Shown here piece after piece: positions 1 through 8,036 of a DNA stretch of 64,000 nt. This DNA is from Marinomonas lutimaris (lineage in GTDB: Bacteria > Pseudomonadota > Gammaproteobacteria > Pseudomonadales > Marinomonadaceae). How positions within the stretch are numbered: position 1 is the stretch's first letter; the number at the start of each line of letters is the position of its first letter. The notes under the pieces were generated by a model that was not told the DNA's origin, searched no databases, and worked only from the letters and a program-made list of their open reading frames with translations. The translations under genes and the position numbers were made by a program. The DNA lies in contig NZ_JAHLLW010000006.1 of the NCBI RefSeq assembly GCF_019426345.1, forward strand, positions 124,001 through 188,000, read 5' to 3'.

Positions 1-2
1 AA

Positions 3-206
3 ACCATCCTTGCCAACGTGCCAGATAATACCGTCTTTATCGTTCCAGCCAACATCGCCATGCGTGATGCCGTAGAGTTACGCTATCACTCCAACCATTT
101 CATGGTATTAGAAGAAGCAGATCAATGCGTCGGCATTCTCAACGACCATAACTTTTACCATGCCCTACTAGGTAAGCACTTTGGACGCGAAGAAGCCGCG
201 GCTTAG
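3..206 (+). CDS. C-terminal fragment, probable CBS-domain tail of an ABC transporter ATPase
   Basis: Only the last 67 codons are inside the window; the frame is open to the left edge, so this is the 3' end of a longer gene and the GTG at 18 is not a true start. The fragment contains a stretch resembling the end of a CBS domain (RDAVELRYHSNHFMVLEE, then VGILNDHNFYHALLGKH). That arrangement is typical of the C-terminus of glycine betaine/choline-type ABC transporter ATPases, but with so little sequence this remains a guess. It ends with TAG at 204-206 and is followed by a bidirectional terminator shared with puuA1, with which it converges. Confidence 0.5.
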   Translation, partial: TILANVPDNTVFIVPANIAMRDAVELRYHSNHFMVLEEADQCVGILNDHNFYHALLGKHFGREEAAA

Positions 207-267
207 CGCTTTTCTCTAGATAAGACCAAATAAAGAAATAAGACCAATTTGAAATACAGATAAATAA

Positions 268-300
268 AAAGGCCAGATGTTTAATCCATCTGGCCTTTCT
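268..300. terminator. Bidirectional rho-independent terminator
   Basis: A 9-bp perfect stem (ggccagatg / catctggcc, 271-279 and 287-295) with a 7-nt loop is flanked by an A-run on the left and a T-run on the right, so it can terminate both the truncated gene on the plus strand and puuA1 on the minus strand. Confidence 0.85.
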
Positions 301-330
301 TGTTTTGACGCTGCTTTCACACCTAAATCA

Positions 331-1668
331 TCAAACGTTCAGCAACAAGTGCTCTCGTTCCCAAGAACTAATCACTCGGTTAAAGGTTTCAAATTCACTG
401 CGTTTGACGCCCATGTAGGCTTTGACGAAATGTTCGCCCATGATGTCACAAAGCGGTTGGCATTCTTCCAAAAGACGCAAACCTTCTTCAAGAGTACGAG
501 CGATTTCAACTTCTTCCGAAGGTGGCTTTTTACCTTCCACAGGTTCAGTAGGATGCAGTTTCTCTTTAATACCAAGATAACCACACGCCAATGTTGCAGC
601 TATCCCTAAGTAAGGGTTGCAATCTGCACCCGGAAAACGATTTTCAATGCGCGTCGCCTCTGGTGGCGAAAACGGAATTCTTAGTCCTGCAGTACGGTTA
701 TCAAATCCCCATTGCATATTGATTGGTGCCGCCATATCTGGAGAGAAACGACGGTAAGAATTGACGTTTGGGGCAAAAAAACTGATCGCACTTGGTGTGT
801 ATTTTTGCAATCCACCCAAGTAGTTATAAAACAGTTCACTTGGGCTGCCGTTGTCATCAAACAAGTTTTTCCCTGTTTTGCTGTCCACCAAACTCTGGTG
901 AATGTGCATCGCACTGCCCGGCTCATGTTGCATAGGTTTGGCCATAAACGTCGCGTACATACCATGCTTCATAGCCGCTTCACGCAAAGTACGTTTAAAG
1001 ACAAATACCTGATCGGCCAAATCTAACGGATCACCATGGATAAAGTTGATTTCCATCTGCGCCGCACCAGACTCATGGATCAAAGTATCCACATCCAAAC
1101 CCTGTGCTTCGCAATAGCTGTAAAGCGTATCAATCACTGGGTTGAACTCGTTCACTGCGTCTATGCTGTAAGAACGACGAGAAGTCTCTCGTTTGCCAGA
1201 GCGCCCTACTGCGGGTTTTAATTCATAATCTGGATCGGTGTTTGGATCAATCAAATAAAATTCTACTTCTGGGGCAATCACTGGTGTGATGCCTTCTTTC
1301 GCATACAGAGCAAGAATATTACGTAGAATCGTACGACTAGATAAAGGATGCAGCTGGCCGCTTTTATCATAACAATCATTGATGATTTGCGCCGTAGGTT
1401 CATCAGCCCAAGGCACTAATCGGAAGGTGTTCGGATCAGGGTGAAGCTCCATGTCTCGGTCGCTCGCATCCACCAACTCGTAGTGATTGTCAGCCCAATC
1501 ACCGGTGACACTTTGCACGAGAATAGTCTCTGGAATACGCCCGAACAATTCTGCCAAGAATTTATACGTTGGATAAAATTTACCACGAGCGTTGCCCGTC
1601 ATGTCTGCCAACGTTGACTCGACTTCCGTTATTGAATGTTCTTTCAAAAAAGCTTCAAACTCTGTCAT
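331..1668 (-). CDS. puuA: Gamma-glutamylputrescine synthetase (glutamine synthetase family), copy 1
   Basis: This 445-residue protein belongs to the glutamine synthetase superfamily. Visible family motifs include the glutamate-rich metal site APEVEFYL, ESGAAQMEIN, the ATP/metal histidine motif GSAMHIHQSL, NSYRR, NRTAGLRIP and IENRFPGADCNPYL. The length and the PuuA-like rather than GlnA-like sequence point to ATP-dependent ligation of glutamate to putrescine (or a related amine), the first step of the Puu pathway in the cytoplasm. It is divergent from puuB1 across a 229-bp intergenic region, and a PotFGHI importer lies nearby, which supports the role. The ATG at 1668 has an AAGGTG Shine-Dalgarno. 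The exact amine substrate cannot be read from sequence; copy 2 lies at 8037-9371. Confidence 0.85.
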   Translation of the reverse strand: MTEFEAFLKEHSITEVESTLADMTGNARGKFYPTYKFLAELFGRIPETILVQSVTGDWADNHYELVDASDRDMELHPDPNTFRLVPWADEPTAQIINDCYDKSGQLHPLSSRTILRNILALYAKEGITPVIAPEVEFYLIDPNTDPDYELKPAVGRSGKRETSRRSYSIDAVNEFNPVIDTLYSYCEAQGLDVDTLIHESGAAQMEINFIHGDPLDLADQVFVFKRTLREAAMKHGMYATFMAKPMQHEPGSAMHIHQSLVDSKTGKNLFDDNGSPSELFYNYLGGLQKYTPSAISFFAPNVNSYRRFSPDMAAPINMQWGFDNRTAGLRIPFSPPEATRIENRFPGADCNPYLGIAATLACGYLGIKEKLHPTEPVEGKKPPSEEVEIARTLEEGLRLLEECQPLCDIMGEHFVKAYMGVKRSEFETFNRVISSWEREHLLLNV

Positions 1669-1789
1669 AACCCACCTTGTGCCAACGAATTTCTTTATTA
1701 AAACGGCTAAAAAAATGCCTATTGCGGATACAGTCTATTTGTTTACTATGATCACTAAATTAATTGATAATTTGGCTTTGAACATATTT

Positions 1790-1803
1790 TAGTTGATCGA
1801 CTA
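1790..1803. promoter_or_regulatory. Imperfect palindrome in the puuA1/puuB1 divergent promoter region
   Basis: The 14-mer TAGTTGATCGACTA is palindromic except for one T/G pair and is centred on GATC. A similar half-element (TAGTGATC on the minus strand) lies about 40 bp away near 1746-1756. This is a candidate operator for the divergent puuA1/puuB1 pair; there is no direct evidence for the regulator. Confidence 0.3.
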
Positions 1804-1897
1804 AAGCAACTGCTTTTGCCAGAATGGGCCAAAATAAAACCATCATCTAATTCGATACCAACCTTTCGTTGCTATCTGTTTTCAAAGGACTCACCAA

Positions 1898-3175
1898 GTG
1901 AATACTCACGAAGCATCCTACTACGCCGCAACAGCGAATATACAGACAGATTACCCAAACCTAACAGGCGAACAAGAAACCGATATCTGTATTATTGGTG
2001 GTGGTTTTACTGGCGTTTCTGCCGCACTGCATTTAGCTGAAGCTGGCTTTAAAGTAAGTTTAGTCGAAGCCAATAAAATTGGCTGGGGAGCGTCTGGTCG
2101 TAATGGTGGTCAGATTTGCCAAGGTCATAACATGGGCCACGAAGACATGATAAAACAGGTCGGCAAAGACACCGCCGATTTGCTATGGCAAAGCTCGGTG
2201 GACTCGGTTGCTTTAGTGAAAGAACTTGTTAAGCGCTACAACATAGATTGCGACTTGACTGCAGGCGTTTTGCACGTCGCCAGCAAACGCCGTCATGGTG
2301 ACGAAATTAAAGAATCCGTGGAATACAAACGCAATACATTAGGCTACAGCGCAGTCGACTATCTAACCGCTGACGAGGTTGCTAAAAAACTCGGCACGGA
2401 CCGTTATTTTGGTGGCGAATTTTATCAAGAAGGCGCGCACATTCATCCGCTTAACTTCGTCTTAGGCATGGCGCAATCGGCAACTGCTCATGGCGCCACG
2501 CTTTACGAAAACTCCACTGTCATCTCTTATAAAACGGGTGAGAAACCGGAGGTTATTACCGAAAAAGGCAAGATACGTTGTCGCTACCTGCTATTCGCTT
2601 GCAATGGTTATTTGGGCAAACTTAATGGCGCAGCGGCGAAAAAAATCATGCCGATTAATAACTTCATTATTGCCACGGAACCCTTGAGTGATGAACAGGC
2701 AAATCGCATCAATGCTGAACGAGTCGCAGTGGCTGATTCAAAATTTGTGGTGAACTATTTCCGCCTGTCTGCTGACCAACGTTTGCTTTGGGGCGGCGGT
2801 GAAAACTACAGCCAACATTTCCCCAAAGACATCGCGAGCTTTGTAAAAAAGCACATGGTTGAAGTTTATCCAGAACTGGCCTCTCACAAAATTGATTACG
2901 CTTGGGGTGGCACTTTAGCCATCACGCTAAATCGCATGCCGCATATTGCTCGACAAGAGCAAAATATCTTTGTCGCACAAGGTTATTCTGGTCATGGCGT
3001 GGCGCTGGCGACTTACGCGGGCGCTATTTTTGCAAAAGCGGTACAAGGTTCTCTAGAAGGCATAGACGCCTTTGAGCGTTTACCGATAAAAGACTTCCCC
3101 GGCGGTACATTACTGCGTTGGCCGGGGTTAGTCGCGGGGATGTTGTATTACTCTATGCTGGATCGATTACCCTAA
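1898..3175 (+). CDS. puuB: Gamma-glutamylputrescine oxidase (FAD/DAO family), copy 1
   Basis: A 425-residue DAO-type flavoprotein. The N-terminal dinucleotide-binding Rossmann motif IIGGGFTGVSAALHLAE begins near residue 30, followed by an SGRNGGQI segment typical of PuuB/DadA-like oxidases, and a C-terminal AQGYSGHGVALATYAG FAD-contacting segment. The family member PuuB oxidises gamma-glutamylputrescine to gamma-glutamyl-aminobutyraldehyde, releasing H2O2 and ammonia. The start is a GTG with AAAGGA 8-9 nt upstream; no ATG fits better. It is divergent from puuA1. It resembles the second copy at 10588-11871 but is clearly a diverged paralogue, so the two may favour different amines. Confidence 0.85.
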   Translation: MNTHEASYYAATANIQTDYPNLTGEQETDICIIGGGFTGVSAALHLAEAGFKVSLVEANKIGWGASGRNGGQICQGHNMGHEDMIKQVGKDTADLLWQSSVDSVALVKELVKRYNIDCDLTAGVLHVASKRRHGDEIKESVEYKRNTLGYSAVDYLTADEVAKKLGTDRYFGGEFYQEGAHIHPLNFVLGMAQSATAHGATLYENSTVISYKTGEKPEVITEKGKIRCRYLLFACNGYLGKLNGAAAKKIMPINNFIIATEPLSDEQANRINAERVAVADSKFVVNYFRLSADQRLLWGGGENYSQHFPKDIASFVKKHMVEVYPELASHKIDYAWGGTLAITLNRMPHIARQEQNIFVAQGYSGHGVALATYAGAIFAKAVQGSLEGIDAFERLPIKDFPGGTLLRWPGLVAGMLYYSMLDRLP

Positions 3176-3199
3176 CAAAATACAAAAGCCGTTTCACAG

Positions 3200-3229
3200 A
3201 GAGTCTTTATTTTTTAAGACTCTTTCTTT
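3200..3229 (+). terminator. Probable terminator after puuB1
   Basis: The hairpin agagtctt / aagactct (3200-3207 and 3216-3223) is followed by a T-rich run on the plus strand. It overlaps the last codons of the convergent amidotransferase gene, so the two convergent transcripts share the 3' region. Confidence 0.5.
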
Positions 3230-3924
3230 AAAAACAAACCAATCCACGACATCATCTGATTAGAATGAATGTCGCTGCTTTCAAGAGAATTTAAAGCTGT
3301 CTTGGCTTGCTCTTGAGTAAGTTGCTTACCATCGTATAAATTGACCAAGGCTTTTTCATACACTTTGGAAAACTCAGGATGCCCCTGAAAAGTCAAAATA
3401 TGATCTTCATAAAGCAAGCCTGCATTTTCACAAAATTCTGAACGTAAAATCACTCGCGCACGTGCAGGCTTTTCAACGACCTGATCCTGATGAAAAGCAC
3501 ACAAGGCAAGCTCTTTTGCCTCTGGAAGCACTGGCAAAGATCCACATATATCATATTGATGAATGCCTACGCCCCAGCCGCCTTGGAATTTTTCAACGCG
3601 TCCGCCCAATGCACGAGCAATGACTTGATGGCCAAAACATATGCCGACCAAAGGACGCTGTAACTGATCGATATTTTTGATCAAAGTGCACAAACGCAGA
3701 ATCCAAGGTTCATCAGAATAGGCATCAGCTTTCGATCCGGTAATCAACCAAGCATCACATTCTTCAGCACTATTTGGGAACTCATCTAAACGCACATCAT
3801 ATGTAACAAAAGAAAAATCTTGTTGTAATTTCCCCAGCTGTTCGGCAAACATATTGGCGTAGGTTGGGAACTCGCCCAGTAAAGAATCAGGTGTAATACC
3901 TGCAGCAAAAATACCGATCTTCAT
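3214..3924 (-). CDS. Class I glutamine amidotransferase-like protein (GMP-synthase-type GATase1)
   Basis: A 236-residue stand-alone class I glutamine amidotransferase domain. The nucleophile elbow GICFGHQ places the catalytic Cys at residue 96, and FQGHPEF gives the His182/Glu184 partners, so the triad is intact. Family members hydrolyse gamma-glutamyl amide bonds. It lies 35 bp downstream of potI on the same strand and is probably the last gene of the pot operon. In this polyamine context it could hydrolyse gamma-glutamyl-GABA, the step that PuuD (another class I GATase subfamily) performs in E. coli, but its sequence is closer to the GMP-synthase-like GATases than to PuuD. The function is therefore inferred from context only. 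Confidence 0.65.
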   Translation of the reverse strand: MKIGIFAAGITPDSLLGEFPTYANMFAEQLGKLQQDFSFVTYDVRLDEFPNSAEECDAWLITGSKADAYSDEPWILRLCTLIKNIDQLQRPLVGICFGHQVIARALGGRVEKFQGGWGVGIHQYDICGSLPVLPEAKELALCAFHQDQVVEKPARARVILRSEFCENAGLLYEDHILTFQGHPEFSKVYEKALVNLYDGKQLTQEQAKTALNSLESSDIHSNQMMSWIGLFLKKES

Positions 3925-3959
3925 TCATTTATCCTTAAAATGTTTTTCAATAAACAGCA

Positions 3960-4778
3960 CTATTTATTCGTATCTTTAAAACGATTTTGTCTATGCATAA
4001 TTACAATCGCCGCGATGACAGCAATCGACACCGTCACTATCATCAAGGTCGCCAAAGCGTTCACTTCTGGCGTCACGCCTAAACGGACTTTCGAAAAAAT
4101 CACCATTGGCAAGGTGCTGTTACCTGGGCCAGAAACAAAACTGGCAATCACTAAGTCATCCAACGACAAGGTAAAAGACAACAACCAACCAGAGATAATC
4201 GCAGGTGCAATCAAAGGCAAAGTAATCAAAAAGAACAAGGATATAGGTTTGGCACCTAAATCCATCGCCGCTTCTTCTAATGTCTCATCCAAAGAAGCTA
4301 AGCGAGATTGCACAACCACGGCCACATAAGCCAAACAAAAGGTTGTATGAGCGATAACGATGGTGGTTACACCACGACCAGCAGGCCAACCAAACATGTT
4401 TTCCAAAGACACAAACAACAACAACAAAGATAAGCCAGTAATGACTTCTGGCATCACCAAAGGCGCTGTCACCCAACCGGTTAACATGGCTTTGCCTGCG
4501 AACTTACGCATTCGACTCAAGACAAAACCCGCTAAAGTACCCAACACAGACGCCAAGGTCGCACTGATAAAAGCGATTTTCAGACTTACCCAAGCCGCAC
4601 TCATAATTTGCTCGTTGCGGAACAATTCGACGTACCATTTTAACGACCAACCGCCCCACACTGTGACCAGTTTGGATTCATTAAAGCTATACACAATCAA
4701 GGCAATAATCGGCGCATACAGAAACACAAAGCCCGCACCAGCCATCACTTTTAAAGCTACTGAACTGCCCTGTTTCAT
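3960..4778 (-). CDS. potI: Putrescine ABC transporter permease PotI
   Basis: A 272-residue inner-membrane permease with about six hydrophobic segments and the cytoplasmic ABC-coupling 'EAA' loop (EEAAMDLGAKPISLFFLITLP) near residue 175. It pairs with PotH to form the channel of a PotFGHI-type putrescine importer. Its start overlaps the end of potH by 4 bp, indicating translational coupling. The order F-G-H-I matches the E. coli operon. A PotC assignment (spermidine system) is the main alternative; the adjacent PotF-like binding protein and puu genes favour PotI. Confidence 0.85.
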   Translation of the reverse strand: MKQGSSVALKVMAGAGFVFLYAPIIALIVYSFNESKLVTVWGGWSLKWYVELFRNEQIMSAAWVSLKIAFISATLASVLGTLAGFVLSRMRKFAGKAMLTGWVTAPLVMPEVITGLSLLLLFVSLENMFGWPAGRGVTTIVIAHTTFCLAYVAVVVQSRLASLDETLEEAAMDLGAKPISLFFLITLPLIAPAIISGWLLSFTLSLDDLVIASFVSGPGNSTLPMVIFSKVRLGVTPEVNALATLMIVTVSIAVIAAIVIMHRQNRFKDTNK

Positions 4779-5665
4779 TCGGCCTCCTTATTGCTGTTTC
4801 GCATAAACATAATTGGCCCAACCAAAACAATCAGCATGACCACCGCCACGGCAGATGCCAAAGGCCAATCACGATTTAAAAAGAACTCATCCCACAACAC
4901 ACGGCCAATCATCAAGGTATCCGATCCGCCCAACAAGGCCGGAATCACATACTCCCCAACCGCTGGAATAAACACTAACAAACAGCCAGCAATAATCCCC
5001 GGCTTCGCCAATGGCAAGGTCACCAAGAAGAATGACTGATAAGGCTTCGCACCTAAATCTTGCGCCGCATCCAGAAGGTTTAAATCCATTTTTTCCAGAG
5101 TGGTATACAAGGGCAAAATCATAAACGGTAGATAGGTATAAACAATGCCAAGATAGACAGCAAAGTCGGTCTGCAAAATTTGAATTGGCTGATCAATAAT
5201 GCCAGTAGCCAGTAAGAAATCGTTAACCAAGCCATTCTTTTTCAACAAGGCCATCCAAGCGTAAACACGCAATAGAAAAGACGTCCAAAAAGGCAAAATA
5301 ACCAAGGCGAGCAAAATCGTCCGCATAGTGGGACGACTGCGAGCAATCAAATAGGCAATCGGAAAACCAATTAGCAAAGCAAAAAACGTCGATATGGCCG
5401 CTATTTTTAACGAGCTTAAATACGCATCCAAATAAAAGCGTGATTCAAACAAATACAGGTAGTTGCCAAACGTCACTTTAAACGTAAGATAAGCATTACT
5501 CGAATCCCATTGCAGCAAAGGTGAATACGGCGGCACCGCAATCATGGCCTCGGCTAGGGAGATCTTGAACACCACCAAAAAAGGAATAAAGAAAAACGCT
5601 GCCAACCACAACATTGGCACCAGAATAACCGCCATTCGCCCCAAACGCAGCTTACTCAACATCAT
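4775..5665 (-). CDS. potH: Putrescine ABC transporter permease PotH
   Basis: A 296-residue permease with six predicted membrane segments and an EAA loop (LDAAQDLGAKPYQSFFLVTLP). It forms the membrane heterodimer with PotI. Its start codon overlaps the potG stop by 4 bp (ATGA arrangement) and its own end overlaps potI by 4 bp, so potG-H-I are translated as a tightly coupled unit. Two adjacent ATG codons occur at the start; the first gives the overlap. Confidence 0.88.
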   Translation of the reverse strand: MMLSKLRLGRMAVILVPMLWLAAFFFIPFLVVFKISLAEAMIAVPPYSPLLQWDSSNAYLTFKVTFGNYLYLFESRFYLDAYLSSLKIAAISTFFALLIGFPIAYLIARSRPTMRTILLALVILPFWTSFLLRVYAWMALLKKNGLVNDFLLATGIIDQPIQILQTDFAVYLGIVYTYLPFMILPLYTTLEKMDLNLLDAAQDLGAKPYQSFFLVTLPLAKPGIIAGCLLVFIPAVGEYVIPALLGGSDTLMIGRVLWDEFFLNRDWPLASAVAVVMLIVLVGPIMFMRNSNKEAE

Positions 5666-6816
5666 GCTACTAACACAACGCAGCTATCCGCGCCCCAAGA
5701 GAGAAAAACGCGATCTTCCCAAGTTAAACGGTTGCCCATTTCGCGAGACACATTGGGCTGAGTAATACGGATTTCTTTGCCGGAATTAAGACGAACTTTG
5801 AATATCGACTGACTGCCCATATACGCCACATCAGAAATCACACCCGTTGTGGCATTTACTGCTAAATCGATTGGCTCACGGCTAATACGGATTTTTTCAG
5901 GACGAATCGCCACGCTCACATTTTGGTTCGGCGCGCCACTAATGCCATGGTCAACTTTCAATAATCCATCGATATCCGAGCTACGAATTGTTGTACTGTC
6001 CCGCTCTTCATCCATTACAGTACCGTCAAACAAATTAACGTTTCCAATAAATTCGGCAACAAATCGGTTTTGTGGATATTCATATACTTCATGAGGTTCT
6101 GCCGTCTGAACAATGTCGCCATTGTTCATCACGCCAATACGCGTTGCCAAAGTCATGGCTTCCTCTTGGTCATGAGTTACCACAATAAAGGTAATACCCA
6201 ACTCATCTTGCAAACGCATTAATTCAAACTGAGTCTCTTCACGCAGTTTTTTATCCAAAGCACCCAATGGCTCGTCTAACAGCAAAAGCTTTGGACGCTT
6301 TACCAAAGAACGAGCCAAAGCAACGCGCTGACGCTGTCCTCCAGACAACATGTGAGGTTTGCGTTTCGCTAGATGGCCTAACTGAACCATGCCTAAGATT
6401 TCAGCAACACGTTTATTTACTTCTGCGCTTTTTAACCCTTCACGCTTCAAACCGAAAGCCACGTTGGCTTCGACCGATAAATGCGGGAACAAGGCATAAG
6501 ATTGAAACATCATATTAACCGGACGTTCCCAAGGTGGAATGCCCGTCATATCAACGCCATCAATTAGAATACGACCGGACGTTGGCTCTTCAAATCCTGC
6601 CAACATTCGTAACAAGGTACTTTTCCCTGAACCTGAGCCACCCAATAAACAAAAAAGTTCATTGCGATAAATATCAAGCGATACCGAATTAACCGCAGTA
6701 AACTGGCCAAATTGCTTGGTGATTTGTTCAATTTGCACAAATGGCTTAGCGTCTTTTTGACGCCATGTCGGCACAGATTGCGTCTGTACAGTAGAAGTAT
6801 TGGGAAAAGCAGACAT
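5662..6816 (-). CDS. potG: Putrescine ABC transporter ATP-binding protein PotG
   Basis: A 384-residue ABC ATPase. Walker A is GGSGSGKST, the signature is LSGGQRQRVALARSL, Walker B is LLLLDEPLGALD, and the switch histidine lies in VVTHDQEEAM. The C-terminal third is a TOBE regulatory domain ending SWGADSCVVLVA, which matches the PotG tail. It energises PotHI-mediated putrescine uptake. It lies 68 bp downstream of potF across a hairpin at 6845-6874, which probably sets a higher level of potF mRNA than of the membrane genes. Confidence 0.9.
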   Translation of the reverse strand: MSAFPNTSTVQTQSVPTWRQKDAKPFVQIEQITKQFGQFTAVNSVSLDIYRNELFCLLGGSGSGKSTLLRMLAGFEEPTSGRILIDGVDMTGIPPWERPVNMMFQSYALFPHLSVEANVAFGLKREGLKSAEVNKRVAEILGMVQLGHLAKRKPHMLSGGQRQRVALARSLVKRPKLLLLDEPLGALDKKLREETQFELMRLQDELGITFIVVTHDQEEAMTLATRIGVMNNGDIVQTAEPHEVYEYPQNRFVAEFIGNVNLFDGTVMDEERDSTTIRSSDIDGLLKVDHGISGAPNQNVSVAIRPEKIRISREPIDLAVNATTGVISDVAYMGSQSIFKVRLNSGKEIRITQPNVSREMGNRLTWEDRVFLSWGADSCVVLVA

Positions 6817-6844
6817 AACCTACGACCTATCCAAATGATTGAGC

Positions 6845-6874
6845 GAAAAAATGGCGGAGCAAGAAAGCCCCGCC
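6845..6874 (-). terminator. Hairpin with U-tract between potF and potG (attenuator-like)
   Basis: ggcggagc / gccccgcc (6853-6860 and 6867-6874) pairs over 8 bp with one mismatch and is followed on the minus strand by ATTTTTT. It lies inside the operon just after potF, where partial termination or 3'-end protection would favour synthesis of the binding protein. Confidence 0.6.
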
Positions 6875-6884
6875 GATACGTCGA

Positions 6885-7970
6885 TTAACGACCTGTTTTA
6901 ATATTCGTCCATGCACGAGTCAAAGAACGATCAAAACGCGCCGTGTGAGCAACTTGTACATAAAGCTTATCCTTCACAGCTTGCGTAGGATAAATACCCT
7001 TGTTGGAAACCACTTCATCGTCCAACAATGGCTCAGCGGCTTTATTCGGCACGGCATAATACACATAGTTAGAAATCGACGCAGCTACTTCTGGGCGCAA
7101 AATATAATTAATAAATGCCAATGCCGCCGCAGGATGTGGTGCATCCGCTGGAATCGCCATCAAATCAAACCACACCAAGGTGCCTTCTTTTGGAATCACG
7201 AAATTGATATCAACACCTTGATTGGCTTCTTCTGCTCGGCCTTGGGATTGAAGAATGTCACCGTTATAACCGATAGCAACACAAATCTCGCCATTCGCTA
7301 GATCAGAAATATAGGTACTAGAATGGAAATATTTAATAAAAGGACGAGCTTGGCTCATCAATTTTGCCGATGCTTCCAACTCTTTCGTGTCTTCTGAATT
7401 TGGATCAACTTGACGGTAATTATTGACGATAGACATCACCTCGGCTGGTGAATCCAATACCGCAATGCCACAGTCTTTCAACTTAGCCGCAATCTCAGGG
7501 TTGAATAAAATATCCCATGAATCGATATCACTGGTACCCAAACGTTCTTCGATCATTTGCGTGTTGTAACCAATACCGATTGTTCCCCAAGCATAAGGAA
7601 TGTTGTGTTGGTTGCCCGCATCGTGTTTTTCGATTTGTTTAAGCAAGGTGCCATCCAAATTACCGATGTTGCTTAATTTGCTTTTATCGATAGTCTGATA
7701 AACGCCCGCTTTCACTTGGCGTTCGAAAAAGGAGTTCGACGGCATAACGACATCGTAACCCGAACCGCCAGCCATCATTTTGGCTTCTAAAGCTTCGTTA
7801 CTGTCGTATACATCGTAGTTCACTTTAATGCCAGTTTCAGCGGTAAACTGCTCCAAAGTGCCTGGTGCCATATAGTCAGACCAGTTGTAAATATTAACGA
7901 CGTCTTGTGCGTGAAGTGTTGCAGAGCTAGCCGCACATGCGAGCATAAAACCAAGCGCTTTGTTTTTCAT
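6885..7970 (-). CDS. potF: Putrescine-binding periplasmic protein PotF
   Basis: A 361-residue solute-binding protein. The N-terminus is a Sec signal peptide (MKNKALGFMLACAASSATLHA, cleavage probably before QDVVNIYNW). NIYNWSDYMAPG is the typical start of mature PotF/PotD proteins, and the fold is of the spermidine/putrescine-binding family. It captures putrescine in the periplasm and delivers it to PotGHI. It is the first gene of the pot operon and lies just downstream of puuA2 on the same strand. Confidence 0.88.
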   Translation of the reverse strand: MKNKALGFMLACAASSATLHAQDVVNIYNWSDYMAPGTLEQFTAETGIKVNYDVYDSNEALEAKMMAGGSGYDVVMPSNSFFERQVKAGVYQTIDKSKLSNIGNLDGTLLKQIEKHDAGNQHNIPYAWGTIGIGYNTQMIEERLGTSDIDSWDILFNPEIAAKLKDCGIAVLDSPAEVMSIVNNYRQVDPNSEDTKELEASAKLMSQARPFIKYFHSSTYISDLANGEICVAIGYNGDILQSQGRAEEANQGVDINFVIPKEGTLVWFDLMAIPADAPHPAAALAFINYILRPEVAASISNYVYYAVPNKAAEPLLDDEVVSNKGIYPTQAVKDKLYVQVAHTARFDRSLTRAWTNIKTGR

Positions 7971-8036
7971 TTAGGGATCTCCCACTATTAACTAATAAAT
8001 AAGCTAATGACATTGGCCAAAGCCAACGTTTAAACT

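Noticed and set aside
277..609. Plus-strand open frame opposite puuA1, and similar frames opposite other genes
   Set aside because: Shadow frame of a well-supported gene on the other strand with no family similarity. The same reasoning was applied to frames opposite or inside potI, potH, ytfT, the AEC gene, fliD and flgG.
8013..8026. Hairpin TTGGC-N4-GCCAA between puuA2 and potF as a terminator
   Set aside because: The stem is only 5 bp and no T-run follows on the minus strand; puuA2 and potF may be co-transcribed.
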